A DNA stretch of 64,000 bases from Prorocentrum cordatum (GCA_963575745.1 CAUYUJ010019104.1:277900-341899), one strand, 5' to 3'; numbered from the stretch's first letter, positions 1-11,480 are shown. Notes: a model not told the origin generated them from the sequence alone. A program made the numbers and translations.

Positions 1-1
1 G

Positions 2-286
2 TCGGTCCCCTTCGCGAGCGTGCAATATGCCGACGCTCTTGCTGTTCTCAAACTTGCAGCAGCCGCCCTGCAGTTGCGGAGTGCTGCGGCCTGGGGCACG
101 CACGCTTTCAGGCGAGGCTTTGCCGACGAGGCGCTCCAACAAGGAGGGCCCGCAGCTTTGTTTTTTAGTGGTGGTTGGAAGGGCGTGGCGGCTTTCGGTT
201 ACGTCAGCGCCCAAAGTCGCGGTGCTTTGTCGGCGGCCGAATGGCTAGTTGACCACTCCGACTCAAGTGACGGCGAGCATGCCTGA
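2..286 (+). CDS. Tyrosine recombinase, C-terminal end (cut by window edge)
   Basis: This is the C-terminal part of a YR-retrotransposon tyrosine recombinase, whose family inserts element DNA by site-specific recombination. The frame is open from the window edge, so the gene may be complete upstream. It closely matches the end of the recombinase ending at 24,677. Visible are the H-x-x-R box (GTHAFRRG), the GGW motif and the GYVS tyrosine motif, which are the second conserved Arg and the nucleophile region of the family. It ends in an acidic SDSSDGE tail shared with the copies ending at 24,677 and 7,761. The first catalytic Arg would lie off the window. Confidence 0.8.
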   Translation, partial: SVPFASVQYADALAVLKLAAAALQLRSAAAWGTHAFRRGFADEALQQGGPAALFFSGGWKGVAAFGYVSAQSRGALSAAEWLVDHSDSSDGEHA

Positions 287-396
287 CTGTGGCATCGTGT
301 GCGTGGGGTTGTAAAACCAATAGGAACAGGAAACGGTCTTCACGATGTGCCCCTGTCAGGCGCTGCCGCGCAGTCCGTCGCCTTCTGGTGCATTGG

Positions 397-553
397 GAGC
401 CCAGAGGCGGGTTCCCAGAAGGCTCCTGCCAGCCAGGCAGCGCCGTTCACACGCCCTATGCTGGCGCAAGGACGCCGGCCATTCTACAGTGGGCCTGGCT
501 ACCGCAATGGTTTTCATGATTCATAAACTCGTTTATGCTGCAGGAAAACCGTG
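397..553 (+). other. YR-element 3' module with stem-loop 1
   Basis: This non-coding segment follows the recombinase stop at 286. It has a GCTGGC/GCCGGC hairpin near 460-480, then a nested stem-loop at 509-550. The outer stem is GGTTTTC (509-515) with GAAAACC (544-550). The inner stem is ATAAAC (523-528) with GTTTAT (531-536) around a TC loop. Equivalent structures with different bases lie at 24,953-24,994 and 27,159-27,196, at a similar distance after the other recombinase stops. Terminator, RNA-processing or recombination-site roles are all possible. Confidence 0.7.
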
Positions 554-839
554 AGGAGCAGCCCCACGTGTGTTCGCCTCCACTCCTCAATTCCTGCACG
601 CCCAATGCCTGCGCAGCGGGCTGCGGTGTCGGCGGCCGGCGGTTTCTGCGCGAAGCGGCGGAAGTATGCTCACCTTGCTCTGTTCGTGTGTACTCTGGTG
701 CGGTCTCGCACGGCGGTTCGCCCGCGCTGCTCGGGTCTCGTCTGCTGGGCCGATCGTGTCTCGCAGTTCTTCTGTTGCTGCTCCCGCGCGCTGGCTCCTT
801 GAAGCCAGATCGAGAATGCTCCCTGATAAGAGCAGCGGA
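554..839. other. Spacer, no gene seen
   Basis: GC-rich sequence between the 3' module and the 27-bp array. Open frames run through it on both strands, but they have no recognisable domain and continue into the repeats. Confidence 0.5.
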
Positions 840-1335
840 GAAAAAACTCGCTGACAGGGGCTGCACAAACAAGACAGGCTCCCTGATAGGAGCGGCGCCT
901 CCGAAGCTCCCTGAAAGGAGCTGCGCCTGCGTGCTCCCTGATAGGAGCCAGCGGTGCCCAGCGCTCCCTGAAAGGAGCTGCGCCTGCGTTCTCCCCGACA
1001 GGAGCGGCGCCCTAAAGCTCCCTTTCGCGTGTCCCCTGACAGGAACAGCGGCCGAAAACTCCTTGACAGGAGCGGCGCCTCAAAGCTCCCTGACAGGAGC
1101 GGCGCTTCAAAGCTCCCTGACAGGAGCGGCCCCCCAGAACAGAAGTTCGCCGAAGGGGGCGGCGCCCAATGCCCCCTGAAAGGAGCTGCGCCTGCGCACT
1201 CCTCGACAGGAGCGCTGCCCACCAGAGCTCCTTCCTGTGCTCCCTGACAGGAGCAGCGCCCCCAGGCTCCCTGAAAGGAGCTGCGCTTGTGTGCTCCCAG
1301 ACAGGAGCGGCGCCCCCGAAGCTCTGTAGCAGGAG
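840..1335 (+). repeat. 27-bp minisatellite with AGCTCC/GGAGCT hairpins
   Basis: Roughly 18 imperfect copies of a 27-bp unit. The unit centres on AGCTCCCTGACAGGAGC; where the copy reads AGCTCCCTGAAAGGAGCT it forms a perfect 6-bp stem. The clearest copies are at 1,052-1,133. The unit is a multiple of three and lacks stops, which explains long ORFs here. I do not treat those as genes. Confidence 0.85.
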
Positions 1336-1469
1336 TCGCGCCCGCGCGCCTCCTGGGGCGGCTCCGTGGCGCTGCGCCGGCGCGCTCCCCAGCAACAGCC
1401 TGGCGGCTGTCTGCCAACTTTCTGCCCGCCCTCATGCCGCCCTATGGCCCGCGCCGGCGTCCTGCCCTG

Positions 1470-1635
1470 GCTGGGAGCCCAGAGGCGGGTTCCCAGAAGG
1501 CTCTTGCCAGCCAGGCAGCGCCGTTCACACGCCCTATGCTGGCGCAAGGACGCCGGCCATTCTACAGCGGGCCTGGCTACCGCAATGGTTTTCATACCCC
1601 CTAAACCAAAGGTTTCGATGGGGAGGAAAATATAA
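1470..1635 (+). repeat. Second copy of the YR 3' module, stem-loop variant
   Basis: About 120 bp nearly identical to 397-515, followed by a diverged stem-loop at 1,587-1,630. The outer arms TTTTC and GAAAA are kept. The inner part is rebuilt as CCCC/GGGG plus AAACC-AAA-GGTTT. No recombinase ORF precedes this copy. Confidence 0.6.
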
Positions 1636-1639
1636 AGCC

Positions 1640-2295
1640 CCGCCTGACGCAAAACGGTTGGTAGATTCATCGGTCGATGGCTTTAACCGTGTACGTAAAC
1701 TCGTGGGCAGTCACGGCTTGGGCTCCCGACGGAGCGGCGGATTTCTTCCAAAGCCTGGTTGGCTCCAACTCGGAGCAGCGGTTGTCTTCGACAACTCTGG
1801 AGGCCGATCGGGGCACCGCCCGGCTCGGGGGCGGGATAGCAAGTTCCCGGCACCACGGCCGCCGCGGAGCAAGCGCCCTGCGGGGTGCACTCGCTCCACC
1901 GGGCGGTCTTTGCAGGCTCCCAGTGGTCCACAAGGTCGGCCAGGTGCTGTTCGCAGCGCCCGTGGTGTCGTTTGTCATCGCCTTCGTCGTTGCCCGCCCG
2001 CCCGCCCTTATGGCTTGGTGTGGTTTCTGGGGAGTGTGGGACCGGCGCGTGGCGGGGCGCTTCTCTCGGGGCTCTTGCTCGCCTGTCGCGCCGGCAGCGT
2101 CCAGATTCCTGGCCCACTGCAGGCGCGCCCACTCCACCAGAAGGCGGGCAAGTAGATTTTCTCGTCGTTCGTTCGTCATTCGCCGTTCGTCCCCCCCCTG
2201 GCCACAGAAGGAAACTCCTGGGGGAAGGAGGCGAACGCTTCCTGTCCCTCGCAGCTCCTTGGCGCAAGAGCCAGGGCACGCGTGCCACTTGTATT
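1640..2295. other. Unassigned GC-rich segment
   Basis: A frame from 1,677 to 2,309 on the plus strand encodes about 210 residues beginning MALTVYVNSWAV. Overlapping minus-strand frames of similar length exist. No domain, repeat or family is recognised, so I do not call a gene. From 2,296 the sequence (CCATGGTTTAAAG) matches the flank of the ISXO2-type elements at 31,287 and 39,600. Confidence 0.35.
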
Positions 2296-2339
2296 TTGCC
2301 ATGGTTTAAAGCACCCCCCAATCATCCCAAGCAGGCGCG

Positions 2340-2830
2340 CCCAGAATAAAAATCTGAGCTTGTTTTGGCGCTCTCCCGAGCGGGCGCGCCCAGAACAGCA
2401 ATCTAACCTTGTGTTGGCGCTCCCCCGAGCGGGCGCGCCCAGAATAGCAATCTGACCGAGCGGGCGCGCCTGGAATCGCAGTCTGAGCTTACTTCGGCGC
2501 CCCCCCGAGCAAGCAGGCCCAGAATAGCAATCTGGGCCTGTTTTGGCGGTCTCCCGAGCGGACGCGCCCAGAATTGCAATCTGAGCCTGTTTTGGCGCTC
2601 TCCCGAGCGGGCGCGCCCAGAATAGCAATCTAAGCCTGTTTTGGATTGCAATCTCTGAAGCACGGGCGCCCAGTATTGCAATCTGAGCCTGTAGCAGCGC
2701 TCTCCCGAGCAGGCGCGCCCAGAATTGCAATCTGACCCTGTTTCGGCGCTCTCCCGAGCAGATGCGCCCAGAATTTCAATCTGAGCCTGTTTTGGCGCTC
2801 TCCCGAGCAGACGCGCCCAGAATTGCAATC
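2340..2830 (+). repeat. ~49-bp minisatellite carrying the shared core
   Basis: About 10 copies of a GC-rich unit with GCGCGCCCAGAATTGCAATC followed by TGAGC and a TTTTGGCGCTCTCCCGAGC tail. The part around GCCCAGAATTGCAATCTGAG is the reverse complement of the core found in the 29-bp arrays. One to two units also flank the transposase elements at 31,320-31,440 and 39,640-39,750. Confidence 0.8.
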
Positions 2831-2834
2831 TGAA

Positions 2835-3175
2835 GACGGAAACGCTTGAATCGGCAATCTGAGCACAGAAATGCTCGAATCGGCAATCTCAGCTCGGGAA
2901 CGCTCGAATTGGCGATCTGAGCAAGAAAACGGTCGAATCGGCATCGAATCGGCACTCTGAGCACAGAAGCGCTCGAATCCGCAATCTGAGCACGGAAACG
3001 CTCGAATGGGCAATCTGAGCACAGAAACGATCGAATCCGCAATCTGAGCACGGAAACGCTCGAATCGGCAATCTGAGCACGGAAACGCCCGAATCGGCAA
3101 TCGGAGCACGGAAACGCTCGAATCCGCAATCTGAGCACGGAAACACTCGAATCCGCAATCGGAGCAAAAGACCCT
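2835..3175 (-). repeat. 29-bp array, inverted and diverged
   Basis: About 12 copies with a GGCAATCTGAGCACGGAAAC core and a CGCTCGAAT spacer. Read on the minus strand this is the same family as the 29-bp arrays at 25-45 kb, with TCGAGCG in place of CTGGGCG. It sits just downstream of the OTU remnant on that strand. Confidence 0.8.
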
Positions 3176-3179
3176 ATCT

Positions 3180-4132
3180 CATCCCTTACCTTTCTGCTCC
3201 CAGATTGTGTGATTATGATGTGTTTTGGCGCCGTCTGCTCTTCTTCGGAGGGAACGGCTTGTCTTGCTGCTGCTGGCCTTCTCTGGAACTCCTGCTGCTT
3301 TGCAGGAAATCCGAAAAAGCAGAAAAACTCCCAATCTGCAGGCTGAGTGCCGTGATAATGATTGGTATTATTGTAAACCACCCAGAGCGTTCTCAACAGG
3401 ACCATCGATATCCACTGAAAGAGGTGTGAAACTGCGGATGCTCGTTCGATGCACGACAGTAATCGATTTATCGTATGCCCGAGCCAGAGCACCTAGAATG
3501 CAATCATCCGCGTAATTGTCTGTGAGCTGCTTTGCTGTATGCTCGTCCAAAGATCGGCCCATGTTTAGACCAGCCACGGTAAGCATTTCTACGTCTGCTG
3601 CTGCCACGGCCTTGCTCCGCATCTCCGAAATAGACACCTCGCTACCTACAAAATTCAATTTCCTCAGTGCGTTATTTTCGCAATGACCATCTCTGGGTGT
3701 GCTCTCGTCTGTTTGCCATATTGCGCCAGCACTTCATTTATGTCGCCAATGCTGGATTCGACAAACTCGTCGGCAGCTTCCCCAGACGAGGCAGCTTCCA
3801 CAGGAACCTCGGATGTCTTAGTTCGTGCTGCTGGCCGCTTTCGGGGTGTGAGTGGGGCTTCATCAGAATCTTCATCGGAATCTGAGGTTTCTACTGTTGC
3901 CTCCGTACTGGGTTCTCCATCTGACGGATCTTCTGCATCGTGTTCTGCATCGTCTGGGTGGTTCTCCGGCCCCACGCGTAATTGTTTACGATGCTCGCGC
4001 TGCCCGAGACGAAGAGGAAGCACTGCCACTAAATCTTTCAAGATATCCTGGGTGTGCTTGGCTAAGGTGCAGCATCAGAAAAGCATCAGGCACAGGCAAG
4101 CCACAGAAAGGGCACTTGGACAAGCCTGTCAT
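3180..4132 (-). pseudogene. ISXO2-transposase/OTU element, internally deleted
   Basis: This is a deletion derivative of the genes at 31,437-33,393 and 39,755-41,751. It starts at ATG 4,132 with the same N-terminal zinc motif (CPFCGLPV...HLSQAH). It then jumps within a few codons of a Ser run to the acidic linker, losing the whole DDE transposase core. The OTU-like protease end is more complete than in the other copies. It keeps YADDCILGALARAYDKSITV and, after a frameshift near 3,380, a terminal NHYH. The DGHC cysteine box seen in the sister copies is disrupted near 3,665-3,690. The element is broken and probably non-autonomous. Confidence 0.7.
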
Positions 4133-4185
4133 CTGAAGTGCGCGAGGGAAGCCTTTCAGTCAACTGCACCAAAATTGCGCTTGAA

Positions 4186-4800
4186 GTCGCCCCTAAATTG
4201 CGCAGCGATTTGGGGGGCAGTGAAATTCAGCTGCAATTGCGCAGCGATTTGGGCGATTTTTCCTTTCAGACACTTCCGCAATGCAGCTGTCCGGACCACC
4301 TGTGTGCATTGGGCGTCTGGGTATTTCCCAGGATGGCCACTGCCAGCTGCACGGAAGCTGGCTGCCCATTGTGCGCGCGGAAGCGCAACGCCTGGGAGGG
4401 GCGACGCTGAATTTTAGTCGCCCCTAAATTGCGCAGCGATTTGGGGGGCAGTGAAATTCGAGGAGCACACGGACCCCATGCCTCTTGGCATCATGGCCTC
4501 TGTTCCTCTTAGCTGCAAGCTCGCGGCAGCGAGCGCTCCCTACTGGGAGTTCCCGAGCTTGGCTCCTCGGGATGTCCTCTGGCCCCAACGTTTGTTGTTT
4601 TTCCCACGCTTCGCTGTGGGGGGCGTCGGTCTGTCTGTCGGTCATGTTGTCTGTCTGTCCGTCTGTCTGTCCGTCCGTCCGTCCGTCTGATCACCAGAGA
4701 CAGGTTCGGGGCTCAGAGAGAGGGGCGACCTGGGGCAGGTGTGCTCGGTCCAGTGGTCGCCCTGAGGATTCTTGTTGGCGGCGTGCATTCGCGTCGCTTG
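4186..4800 (+). repeat. Duplicated segment with GTCT/GTCC microsatellite
   Basis: 4,260-4,800 is nearly identical to 15,728-16,330. It includes a (GTCT/GTCC)n tract at about 4,624-4,690. A 43-bp sequence beginning GTCGCCCCTAAATTGCGC occurs twice, at 4,186 and 4,417, bracketing about 190 bp. A shorter third copy of part of the segment lies at 16,390-16,490. No gene is recognised. Confidence 0.8.
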
Positions 4801-4802
4801 GG

Positions 4803-5012
4803 TGCGGTTTTTGGCCCTCTGCGCGGGAAGCGCATGGTCGCGAGTTTGCGCGCCGGAAGACCGCCTGCACACTGTTTGGCCCTCTGCGCGGAAAGCGCAT
4901 GGTCGCAGGTTTGCGCGCCGGAAGGCCGCCTGCACACTGTTTGGCCCTCTGCGCGGAAAGCGCATGGTCGCAGGTTTGCGCGCCGGAAGGCCGCCTGCAC
5001 ACTGTTTGGCTC
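4803..5012 (+). repeat. 65-bp tandem repeat
   Basis: Just over three copies of a 65-bp unit containing GCGCATGGTCGCAGGTTTGC and CCGCCTGCACACTGTTTGG, with very few differences between copies, so the expansion looks recent. Diverged GGAAAGCCGCCTGCA pieces recur to about 5,620. Confidence 0.85.
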
Positions 5013-6400
5013 TCTCGTTCGGGCCGGCCCGCTGGGAGTCCCACGAGCGGCCCGCTTGCTCGTTGCGTCTGCGTGCGTTTCAGGGCAGTCCGCGAGGAGC
5101 CCACGTGCGGCTCCTTTGGGGCTAGTTGTACAGTTGCGTGCCTTGCAGGGCGGCCCGCGAGCAGGTCAAATGCGCTTCGGGGCGGCCCGCTGCGTGCCTA
5201 CGAGGGGCTCGCTGGTTGTTAATGCGCGTGCGCTGCAGCACAGCCCGCAAGGTGCCCAAATGCTCATTCGGGGCGGCTCGCTGCAGGGAGCCCATCTCGT
5301 TGTTTTTGCGTGCTCTACAGAACGGATCTTTTCTGCAATCTGGCCGCAGGTCGCGCCGCGTTGCTTTCGCGTAGGAGCGCAGGAGCGCTTGAACAGGCCG
5401 TCTGCACTCCAGCTTGGCGAGTTGGGCGCGGAACGCGTCTGGCGCAGGTTTGCGCGCGGAAAGCCGCTTGCATCTCTAGTCTCGCTGTTTGTGCGCGGAT
5501 AGCGCCAAAGGCAGGATTGCGAGCCAGAAGGCCGCCCGCGTTCCAGTTTGGCGGGCCGAGCGCAAAAAAAAACGTTTTGTGCAGGTTTGCAGGCGGAAAG
5601 CCGCCTGCACCTTCAGTCCCGCAGTTCGTTGTCAGCTTCAGCGCAGAAGGCGCAGTGTGCAGTTTCCGCGCCAGCAGGCTGCCCCCTGGTCAGGGGTTTG
5701 GAGGCCGTGGGACGCTCGCGAAGCGCTGTGGACGCTCGCCGCGTAGCGCTGTCATTGCGCGCCCGCAGGCCGCCCGCGGGGCGCCAACGGGATGCGCCCG
5801 CGGGCGCTCGCGAGCTGTTCGCAAGGCGCCCGCGGGACGTTCGCGGCACATCAGCGGGACGCTCACGGGGCGGGGCGCTCACGAGCGGCGCTCACAGGAC
5901 GCTTGAGCGGCGTCCGCATGGCAGTCGCGCGCTGCCTGCAGGGCGTTCCTGGGTTCCAGCAGGACACGCCCGCGCGGCGCTCGCGGGGCGTCTGCGGGCC
6001 GCTTGCTGTGCGCTTGCGAATCGCCTGCGGGTCGGTCGCGGGGGCGTGGCAGGACGCTCGCGGGACGCCTGCGGCGCGCCTGCGCTCGCAGGAGGCTCGC
6101 GGGGCACGCGCGCGGCGCGCGAGCAGTGTCTGTGGAGGCGTCCCGCAGGGCGCTCGCGGGACACTCGTGCGGCTCACGCGTGGCGTCCGCGAGCCTCGCG
6201 AACCTCTCGCGGGGCAATCGCAGGACGCTCGAGGGGCGCTCGGGCGCGCCCGTGGGACTTATGAGAGCGCTCGCAGGACACTCGCCAGGCACTCGCCGGG
6301 GCGCCTGGGGGTGCTCGAGGGGCGCTGGCGCCGCGCTCGCGGGACGCTTACGGGGCAATCGTGAGGCGCTGGCGGGGCGCCTGCGGGGCGCGCGCGTGGC
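5013..6400. other. Degenerate GC-rich repeats, no gene
   Basis: 5,013-5,650 holds decayed relatives of the 65-bp unit. 5,745-6,400 is a very GC-rich stretch made of CGCTCGCGGGGCG-like words with no fixed period. Open frames run in many phases because the composition lacks stops; none has a recognisable domain. Confidence 0.6.
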
Positions 6401-7040
6401 CGTCATTTTGGAAAATGCGCGAGCTGCGCGTCGTTTGTACCAGGAACGGTGGGGCGCAGCTGCCTGTCCGCAATCTTAGCGGAGTGCGCCGAAGTCCGCG
6501 TCGGTGCCATGACACGGCGAAACGCGGCGGGGCGTGCAGCTTGAGCGCAGAATACGACAAAGTACATGCTGGCGCCAGGACGGGCGAGACGCGCCGCATC
6601 TATAATTTTCAGCGCAGGATGTGCCAGACTTCGCGTGCACCCCGGCGCGGCGCGCCCAACCCAGGTTTGGAATATCTGCGCGGAATGCGCTGGTCTGCGC
6701 GTTTGCCCGGGGATGGCGCATCGTGCAGGACGCGCAATCTGAGCGCACATGCGCCAATTACGCGTGCGTGCTGGGGTGCACGCAACTGCGCTGGAATCAG
6801 CCAATTGCGCCCAGCCCAGCGGCGCGTTTTCGCCACAGCGGCAGCGATAGATTTGCAATCTGGGCGCGAAGCGCATGGTTGTGGCAGAACGCATGCAATC
6901 TGGGCGCGAAATTGCAAGCCGAAGTGGCGAAGAGCGCGGAATGCGCCAGATTGCAGAGGTGCTGGAACCAGTGCAAGCGCGCCGAGCTGCGGAATCTGGG
7001 CGTCGAACACTTGAGTTCGCAGGTGGACGCGATTGCGCGG
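6401..7040. repeat. Irregular repeats with GCAATCTGGGCGCG words
   Basis: Irregularly spaced words such as GCAATCTGAGCGC and GCAATCTGGGCGCGAA recur. These match half of the core seen in the other satellites. No reading frame is convincing here; a very long minus-strand frame across it is a composition effect. Confidence 0.5.
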
Positions 7041-7055
7041 CCGGATTGCCCAGAA

Positions 7056-7651
7056 GATTCTCGTGCGCCGCTCTCCTCTGGGATGGTCCTGCGCGCTCGC
7101 ACGGACCGTTGGGCGACACACAGCGCGCAGCCGGGCAGGGGAGCACGAGAGACCCCAAGGAGCCCTCGAGACCCAGCCCGGCTAGCACACAAGACGCCCC
7201 AGGGAGGGCGGGCGGGAAAGCCGGCCGCGCCGGCGAAAGCGACGCCCCAGGCGACCAGCGCCCGCGGCCCGCAGGAGGGCGCGCCGGCCCGCCAGAGCGT
7301 CGCCCCGACGAGGCCGCGCGCGCCAAGGCCACGCTGCACAGCCGTTGGCCTGCAGCGTAGCCACGCGGCTCCCACGGGAGCACTGGCCGATATTTGCTAC
7401 CCCGCCTCGGGCCCGGGCGGCAAGGGGAACGGAGACGCCGAAAGGCAACCGAATCACCGAATCCCCGAATGGAGACAGAAGCGGCCTGTGAGAATCTTCC
7501 TCCCCAGAACCAAAGCTTAGGGATGATGAAGATTCTCGTGCGGCCGCTCTCCTCTGGGATGGTCCTGTGCGCTCGCACGGACCGTTGGGCGACACACAGC
7601 GTGCAGCCGGGCAGGGGAGCACGAGAGACCCCAAGGAGCCCTCGAGACCCA
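7056..7651. repeat. Duplicated flank of element 1
   Basis: A 120-bp sequence (AGATTCTCGTGCG...) occurs at 7,056-7,176 and again at 7,529-7,651. The part between, about 7,215-7,530, reappears at 15,200-15,513 with few changes. These copies sit at the 3' flank of the minus-strand retroelement and on the far side of its 5' end, so one unit probably spread with the element. Confidence 0.75.
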
Positions 7652-7760
7652 ATGCTGGGGCTCTCGGCGACCCGGGCCCCAATCCCACTGCTGACGACGA
7701 GAGCACAGCAGCACTGATGATGGCATAGACCCGACGATAATTTTTCACAGTCTCCACCGC

Positions 7761-9312
7761 TCACGGCGCGCCGTCGGACGCAGACGAGTCCGAAAACTCC
7801 ACTGGCCACTCCGCAGCAGTCATGGCGTCTCTGGAGGCGGCAGAGGCGTAGCCGAACGCAGCGACGCCACGCCAGCCTCCACTGTGAAAGAGCGCCGGCA
7901 CGCCGCCCGCCGCCAAACACTCGTCCGCCCAGCCTCTGCGGAAAGCATGTGTGCCCCACTCGGCCGCGCGCTCGAAGCCGAGCGCCAGCGCCGATGCTTT
8001 CAGCGTGGCCAGAGCTGCCCTGCAGGACAGGCCAGGGATGAGGCGCCCCCGCCCAGCCCGGCGGTGCAGGACGCACACCCCGCACAGCTGCCGCGACTGG
8101 AGAACGCAGATGCACCGCCTCGTCACCACCACTGTCTCTGTGTGCATCTTGCGCTTGTGCAAGTAGATGCACGCCTTGGGCAAGCCCCCGTCGACCGAGA
8201 GCACGACCCTGGAGCGCGGCCCGTCGTGCTCCAGAGGCACCACCTCCGACGCGAAACGGAGACAGAAGTGTCTGGCGACCACGAAGGAATCCGCCACCAA
8301 AAGGTCCCGGAGCACCTCCCGCACGTGGCCAGCAACGCTGCGGGTGTCGTGCGCACTGGCCCGCGCTCGAAAGCGGCTCGTGCCGGGCACCGTTTTGGCG
8401 GCCCCCCGTGCCAGACTTGAGGTGTCTTCCAAACACCCCAAAGGGACCCGGACCAGCCGCAGGGCCGCCCGGACCTGGGCGCAGTACGTCATCAGCGTGT
8501 TACCGTTCTGCACTGCGAAAGCAAAGGCCCCCAGCACGCTGTCTGTCGGCGGCCACGGCGGCACTCCCAGGCCGTTGGCTACCTGGCCCCAAAGCCGCAC
8601 TGCGGACGCATGCTTGTAAGCACTCCGATGCCACCCGCAGCTCTCGTCTCAAAAGCTCCTGCGTCGCTGCGAACTCAGACATTTTGCCCACCAGTTGCAA
8701 AGCACGCTCTCTCGGGTTGCCCCCTGCGCCTCCGTGACGCCGAGCCCACGCCACTTGGAGCTCTTCAGGCGTAACGCGGCCCAGCGTTTGCACTGCGTCG
8801 GCCAAGTCCTTGGGTTCCAGGAAAGTCCTCCGAACGCGAGCTGCGGCCAGGAAGCCAAGAGCAGCAAGGGCAGCTTCAGCTTCGCCCCTTTCTGGCCCTG
8901 CGGGCGTGGCGCTTTCCACCAAAGGCGATGCGACCTCACCGCTCGGGCCGCCGCTGCCCTGGGAGGGCCCTGCCGGCGGCGCCACAGGAAAGCGCCCCCC
9001 AAAAGGGAAACTGGCCAAGAATTCACTGGCCAGCTCTCGGAGGCACGGCCAGACGTCCCGAAGCTCCTGCACACTCATGTCGTTGAAGTCATCTCCGGCC
9101 ACGGCCCCGCCACTGGCGAGAGCGCGCAACACATTGTCAGGCGATGCCGGGTGGTAACGCGGCGGCGTGCGCCAAAGCACCCCCGTGAACCACTGCGCAA
9201 GAGCAGGCGGCACCACATCATGGGAGCATGCTTCTTCTGGCGGCCCAGGGTCCGAAGCGCCATCGCCCAAAGCCCACCGCGCGCGTTTGCGGTTGATGAA
9301 CTCAAGTGCCAT
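7761..9312 (-). pseudogene. Tyrosine recombinase of element 1 (one frameshift)
   Basis: The protein begins MALEFINRKRARW at 9,312, 118 bases after the RNase H stop. The N-terminal region is Ala-rich and not recognised. The frame changes near 8,600, and the catalytic domain follows to TGA at 7,761. Visible are the first Arg in ARHFCLRFASEV, a Cys-rich strand region (TRRCICV...LCGVC), the H-x-x-R box in GTHAFRRGWAD, GGW and the tyrosine in FGYAS. All expected catalytic positions are present. The Cys-rich pairs may bind zinc; they recur in the other plus-strand copies. One indel prevents a single reading frame. Confidence 0.85.
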
Positions 9313-9430
9313 GTTGGGCCAAGCTGACTACGGATGACTGCGTGGGAGGCCGTGCGCCGCCGCGCGCGGCAAGAAACGCTGACGAAGCAACAACTGCGCA
9401 CTTTTTTCCTTCCTCGCGAATGCATGCCCG

Positions 9431-11411
9431 TCACCGCCTCTGCTGCCAGAAATCCACTGCCGGCCAAGCCCACTCGAGGCGAGCGAAGCCGCGAGAGACC
9501 AGCTGTGCCAACTCCGATGCTTTCTGCTCTGGACGAGTTGGCCAGTCTGCCAAATTTAAATGTGAAGGCACGCGGAATGCACTTAAAAAGTGGCCGCGGT
9601 CTGCTGCAGCAAACCAAGCGCCAGCCACCATAGCATTCCAGTCACGCTGGCGGGAGCACCCGCGGAGCAGCGTCCCGAGTGCGACTGTCGAGTCGATAAA
9701 AATCACAACGTCGAGCCCCGCTACGCCTTCGGACAGATTGAAAAAGTGCCAGAGTGCACACAGTGCAGCTACTAGCTCCCAGGTGTGGATTTGCTGCTGA
9801 CGCGGGCAGGCCCACCTCGCAAGCCAGCCCGGCACTGGCGCTGAAGCGAAAAACTTACGTCCGGCCAGCACTGCCACCCAAGCCAGCACGCCTGCTCCCG
9901 AGGCGTCAGTGTACACCACCAAACGTGGCTTCACCGATGGCGACAGCGGGACGGCCCTGCTTGGCTGCGAATTGAGGAACCGCTGCCACCACAGGAGCGC
10001 AAAGCGCAAACGCTTGGAGATGCGAGTGCTTCTCCCGGCCGAATGCCGGAAGAGCGGCGCCAGATAGACGCGCGCGCCCTTCCCGAAGACTGCTGTGGCC
10101 CCCCAGCTGAGCCGGCTGGCAAGCTTCTGCGCGCGCGCTGGCGTTAAACGCTGGCCCCAGAGCACCTCTGCGATTTCCGCCAGCCACTTGGCGCACTTGT
10201 CGCTGGGCACGACAAAGTTTAAACACTCTGTGGTTGCGTCCACGGACACACGAACGCCCAGCGCAACAAAACTCAAAGCTGCCGTAATTGCTTTTTATGT
10301 GAATCAAGACGCCAGCCCAGCAAATCCTGGATGACGAATCTAGCTAAAGAGGCGGCGCGTACGGCGCTATCACCCCATTCGTGCGCTTGCTCTGCATCAA
10401 TGCCGAAAAAATCGTCCACGAAACGTGGATACACGATGCTAAACAAACGCAAAAGTATGGCTTGAAAAGCCGCGCCCACGCGCTGCCAGGCATGGACACT
10501 CGCCTCCCCCCCAAATGGACAGCAGAACAGCTGCAGGAACTGATCCTGCGAGACGGACTCCGCCGTCACAGCGGCCGCAAACGGGAGGTGGTCACTACGC
10601 AGTGGGAGAGTTTTGTAGGCCTCGCAGACGTCATCCTTGCGGAAGCGGACGTCCGCTGCGCTGGCTCCACCAGCGACGAGGCACTGCGCCGCCGCCACTA
10701 AATCATCGAGAGTTTCGTGGGCGACGCGTTCGGAGACCGTGGGCGCGCCATTGACCCCAGAAGCTGTGAGGTCATCGATGGCGCGGACCTTGAGACACCA
10801 CTGTCCACCGCGAAAGCGCCAGCCCTCGTCCAGAGCGAACCGAGGGGACAACACCACGCCCGAGAGATCCGATGGCAAATCGCGCCACTCGGCCTGTCCA
10901 GCCGCCACCTCCGCCCGGATGCGGGCCTCGAGGCCTTCTGCAACGCGACCGTCCCTTGCGGATGCGTTTCGGAATCTTTGCAGGATGCTAGCGTTGGCGC
11001 CTGGCGCTGCCTCCAACAGCTCCTCTGGCGATGTGTGGCTAACGGCGTCGCTCAAGCACATGGTACCACTCGGGGGGATGTACCCCGCTAGAGGGAAACC
11101 CTGCGCGAGCGATGCTGCGAGGTGAGTGTCTGGAGAGCCCGAGGCCTCCAGCATCTCGGAAAACAACGCCAAGTTCTTCTCAGGCCCCAATATGGCACGG
11201 ACGCGCCGGCAAGCGCGCGTACTGGTCGCGCCACGCTAGCGCCGTCACCTCTGGACGCCTCAGGGATGGAAAACTCCTCGGTGCACAGCGGCAGGTGCAG
11301 CGCCCAGTCTAAATGAGCAAACGGGTCCATGCCCGCTAATCTAACAGGATCATTTAAAAAGTGCTCAACAGCGCCACAGAGAGCAGAGAAGCCTTCGCCG
11401 GCGCTAAACAC
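9431..11411 (-). pseudogene. Reverse transcriptase-RNase H of element 1 (two frameshifts)
   Basis: The polymerase copies element RNA and the RNase H removes it. The frame starts MFSAGEGFSALCG at 11,411, 69 bases after the gag stop. It shifts near 11,240 into the frame carrying LGPEKNLALF and the RT core. RT motifs seen are VRAIDDLTASG (fingers), DVCEAYKTLPL and the catalytic YPRFVDDFFG. A second shift at 10,276 leads to RNase H, with its acidic residues in YTDASG, TWELVAALCAL, FIDSTVALG and NLADWPTR. The TWEL...FIDS...NLAD order is typical of DIRS-type RNase H. Translation ends at 9,431. Confidence 0.88.
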
Positions 11412-11480
11412 GCCCGAGGCATCGCCGAGGGGTTGTCCCTCTCCCGAAGGCGCCTCGCTGGAGGCAGACGCCGGTTCACT

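Noticed and set aside
587-1435. 282-residue minus-strand ORF over the 27-bp array
   Set aside because: A 27-bp period keeps the frame open automatically; the sequence is purely repeat-derived.
6403-8436. 677-residue minus-strand ORF
   Set aside because: It overlaps the recombinase in another frame and crosses GC-rich repeats; no domain. A composition effect.
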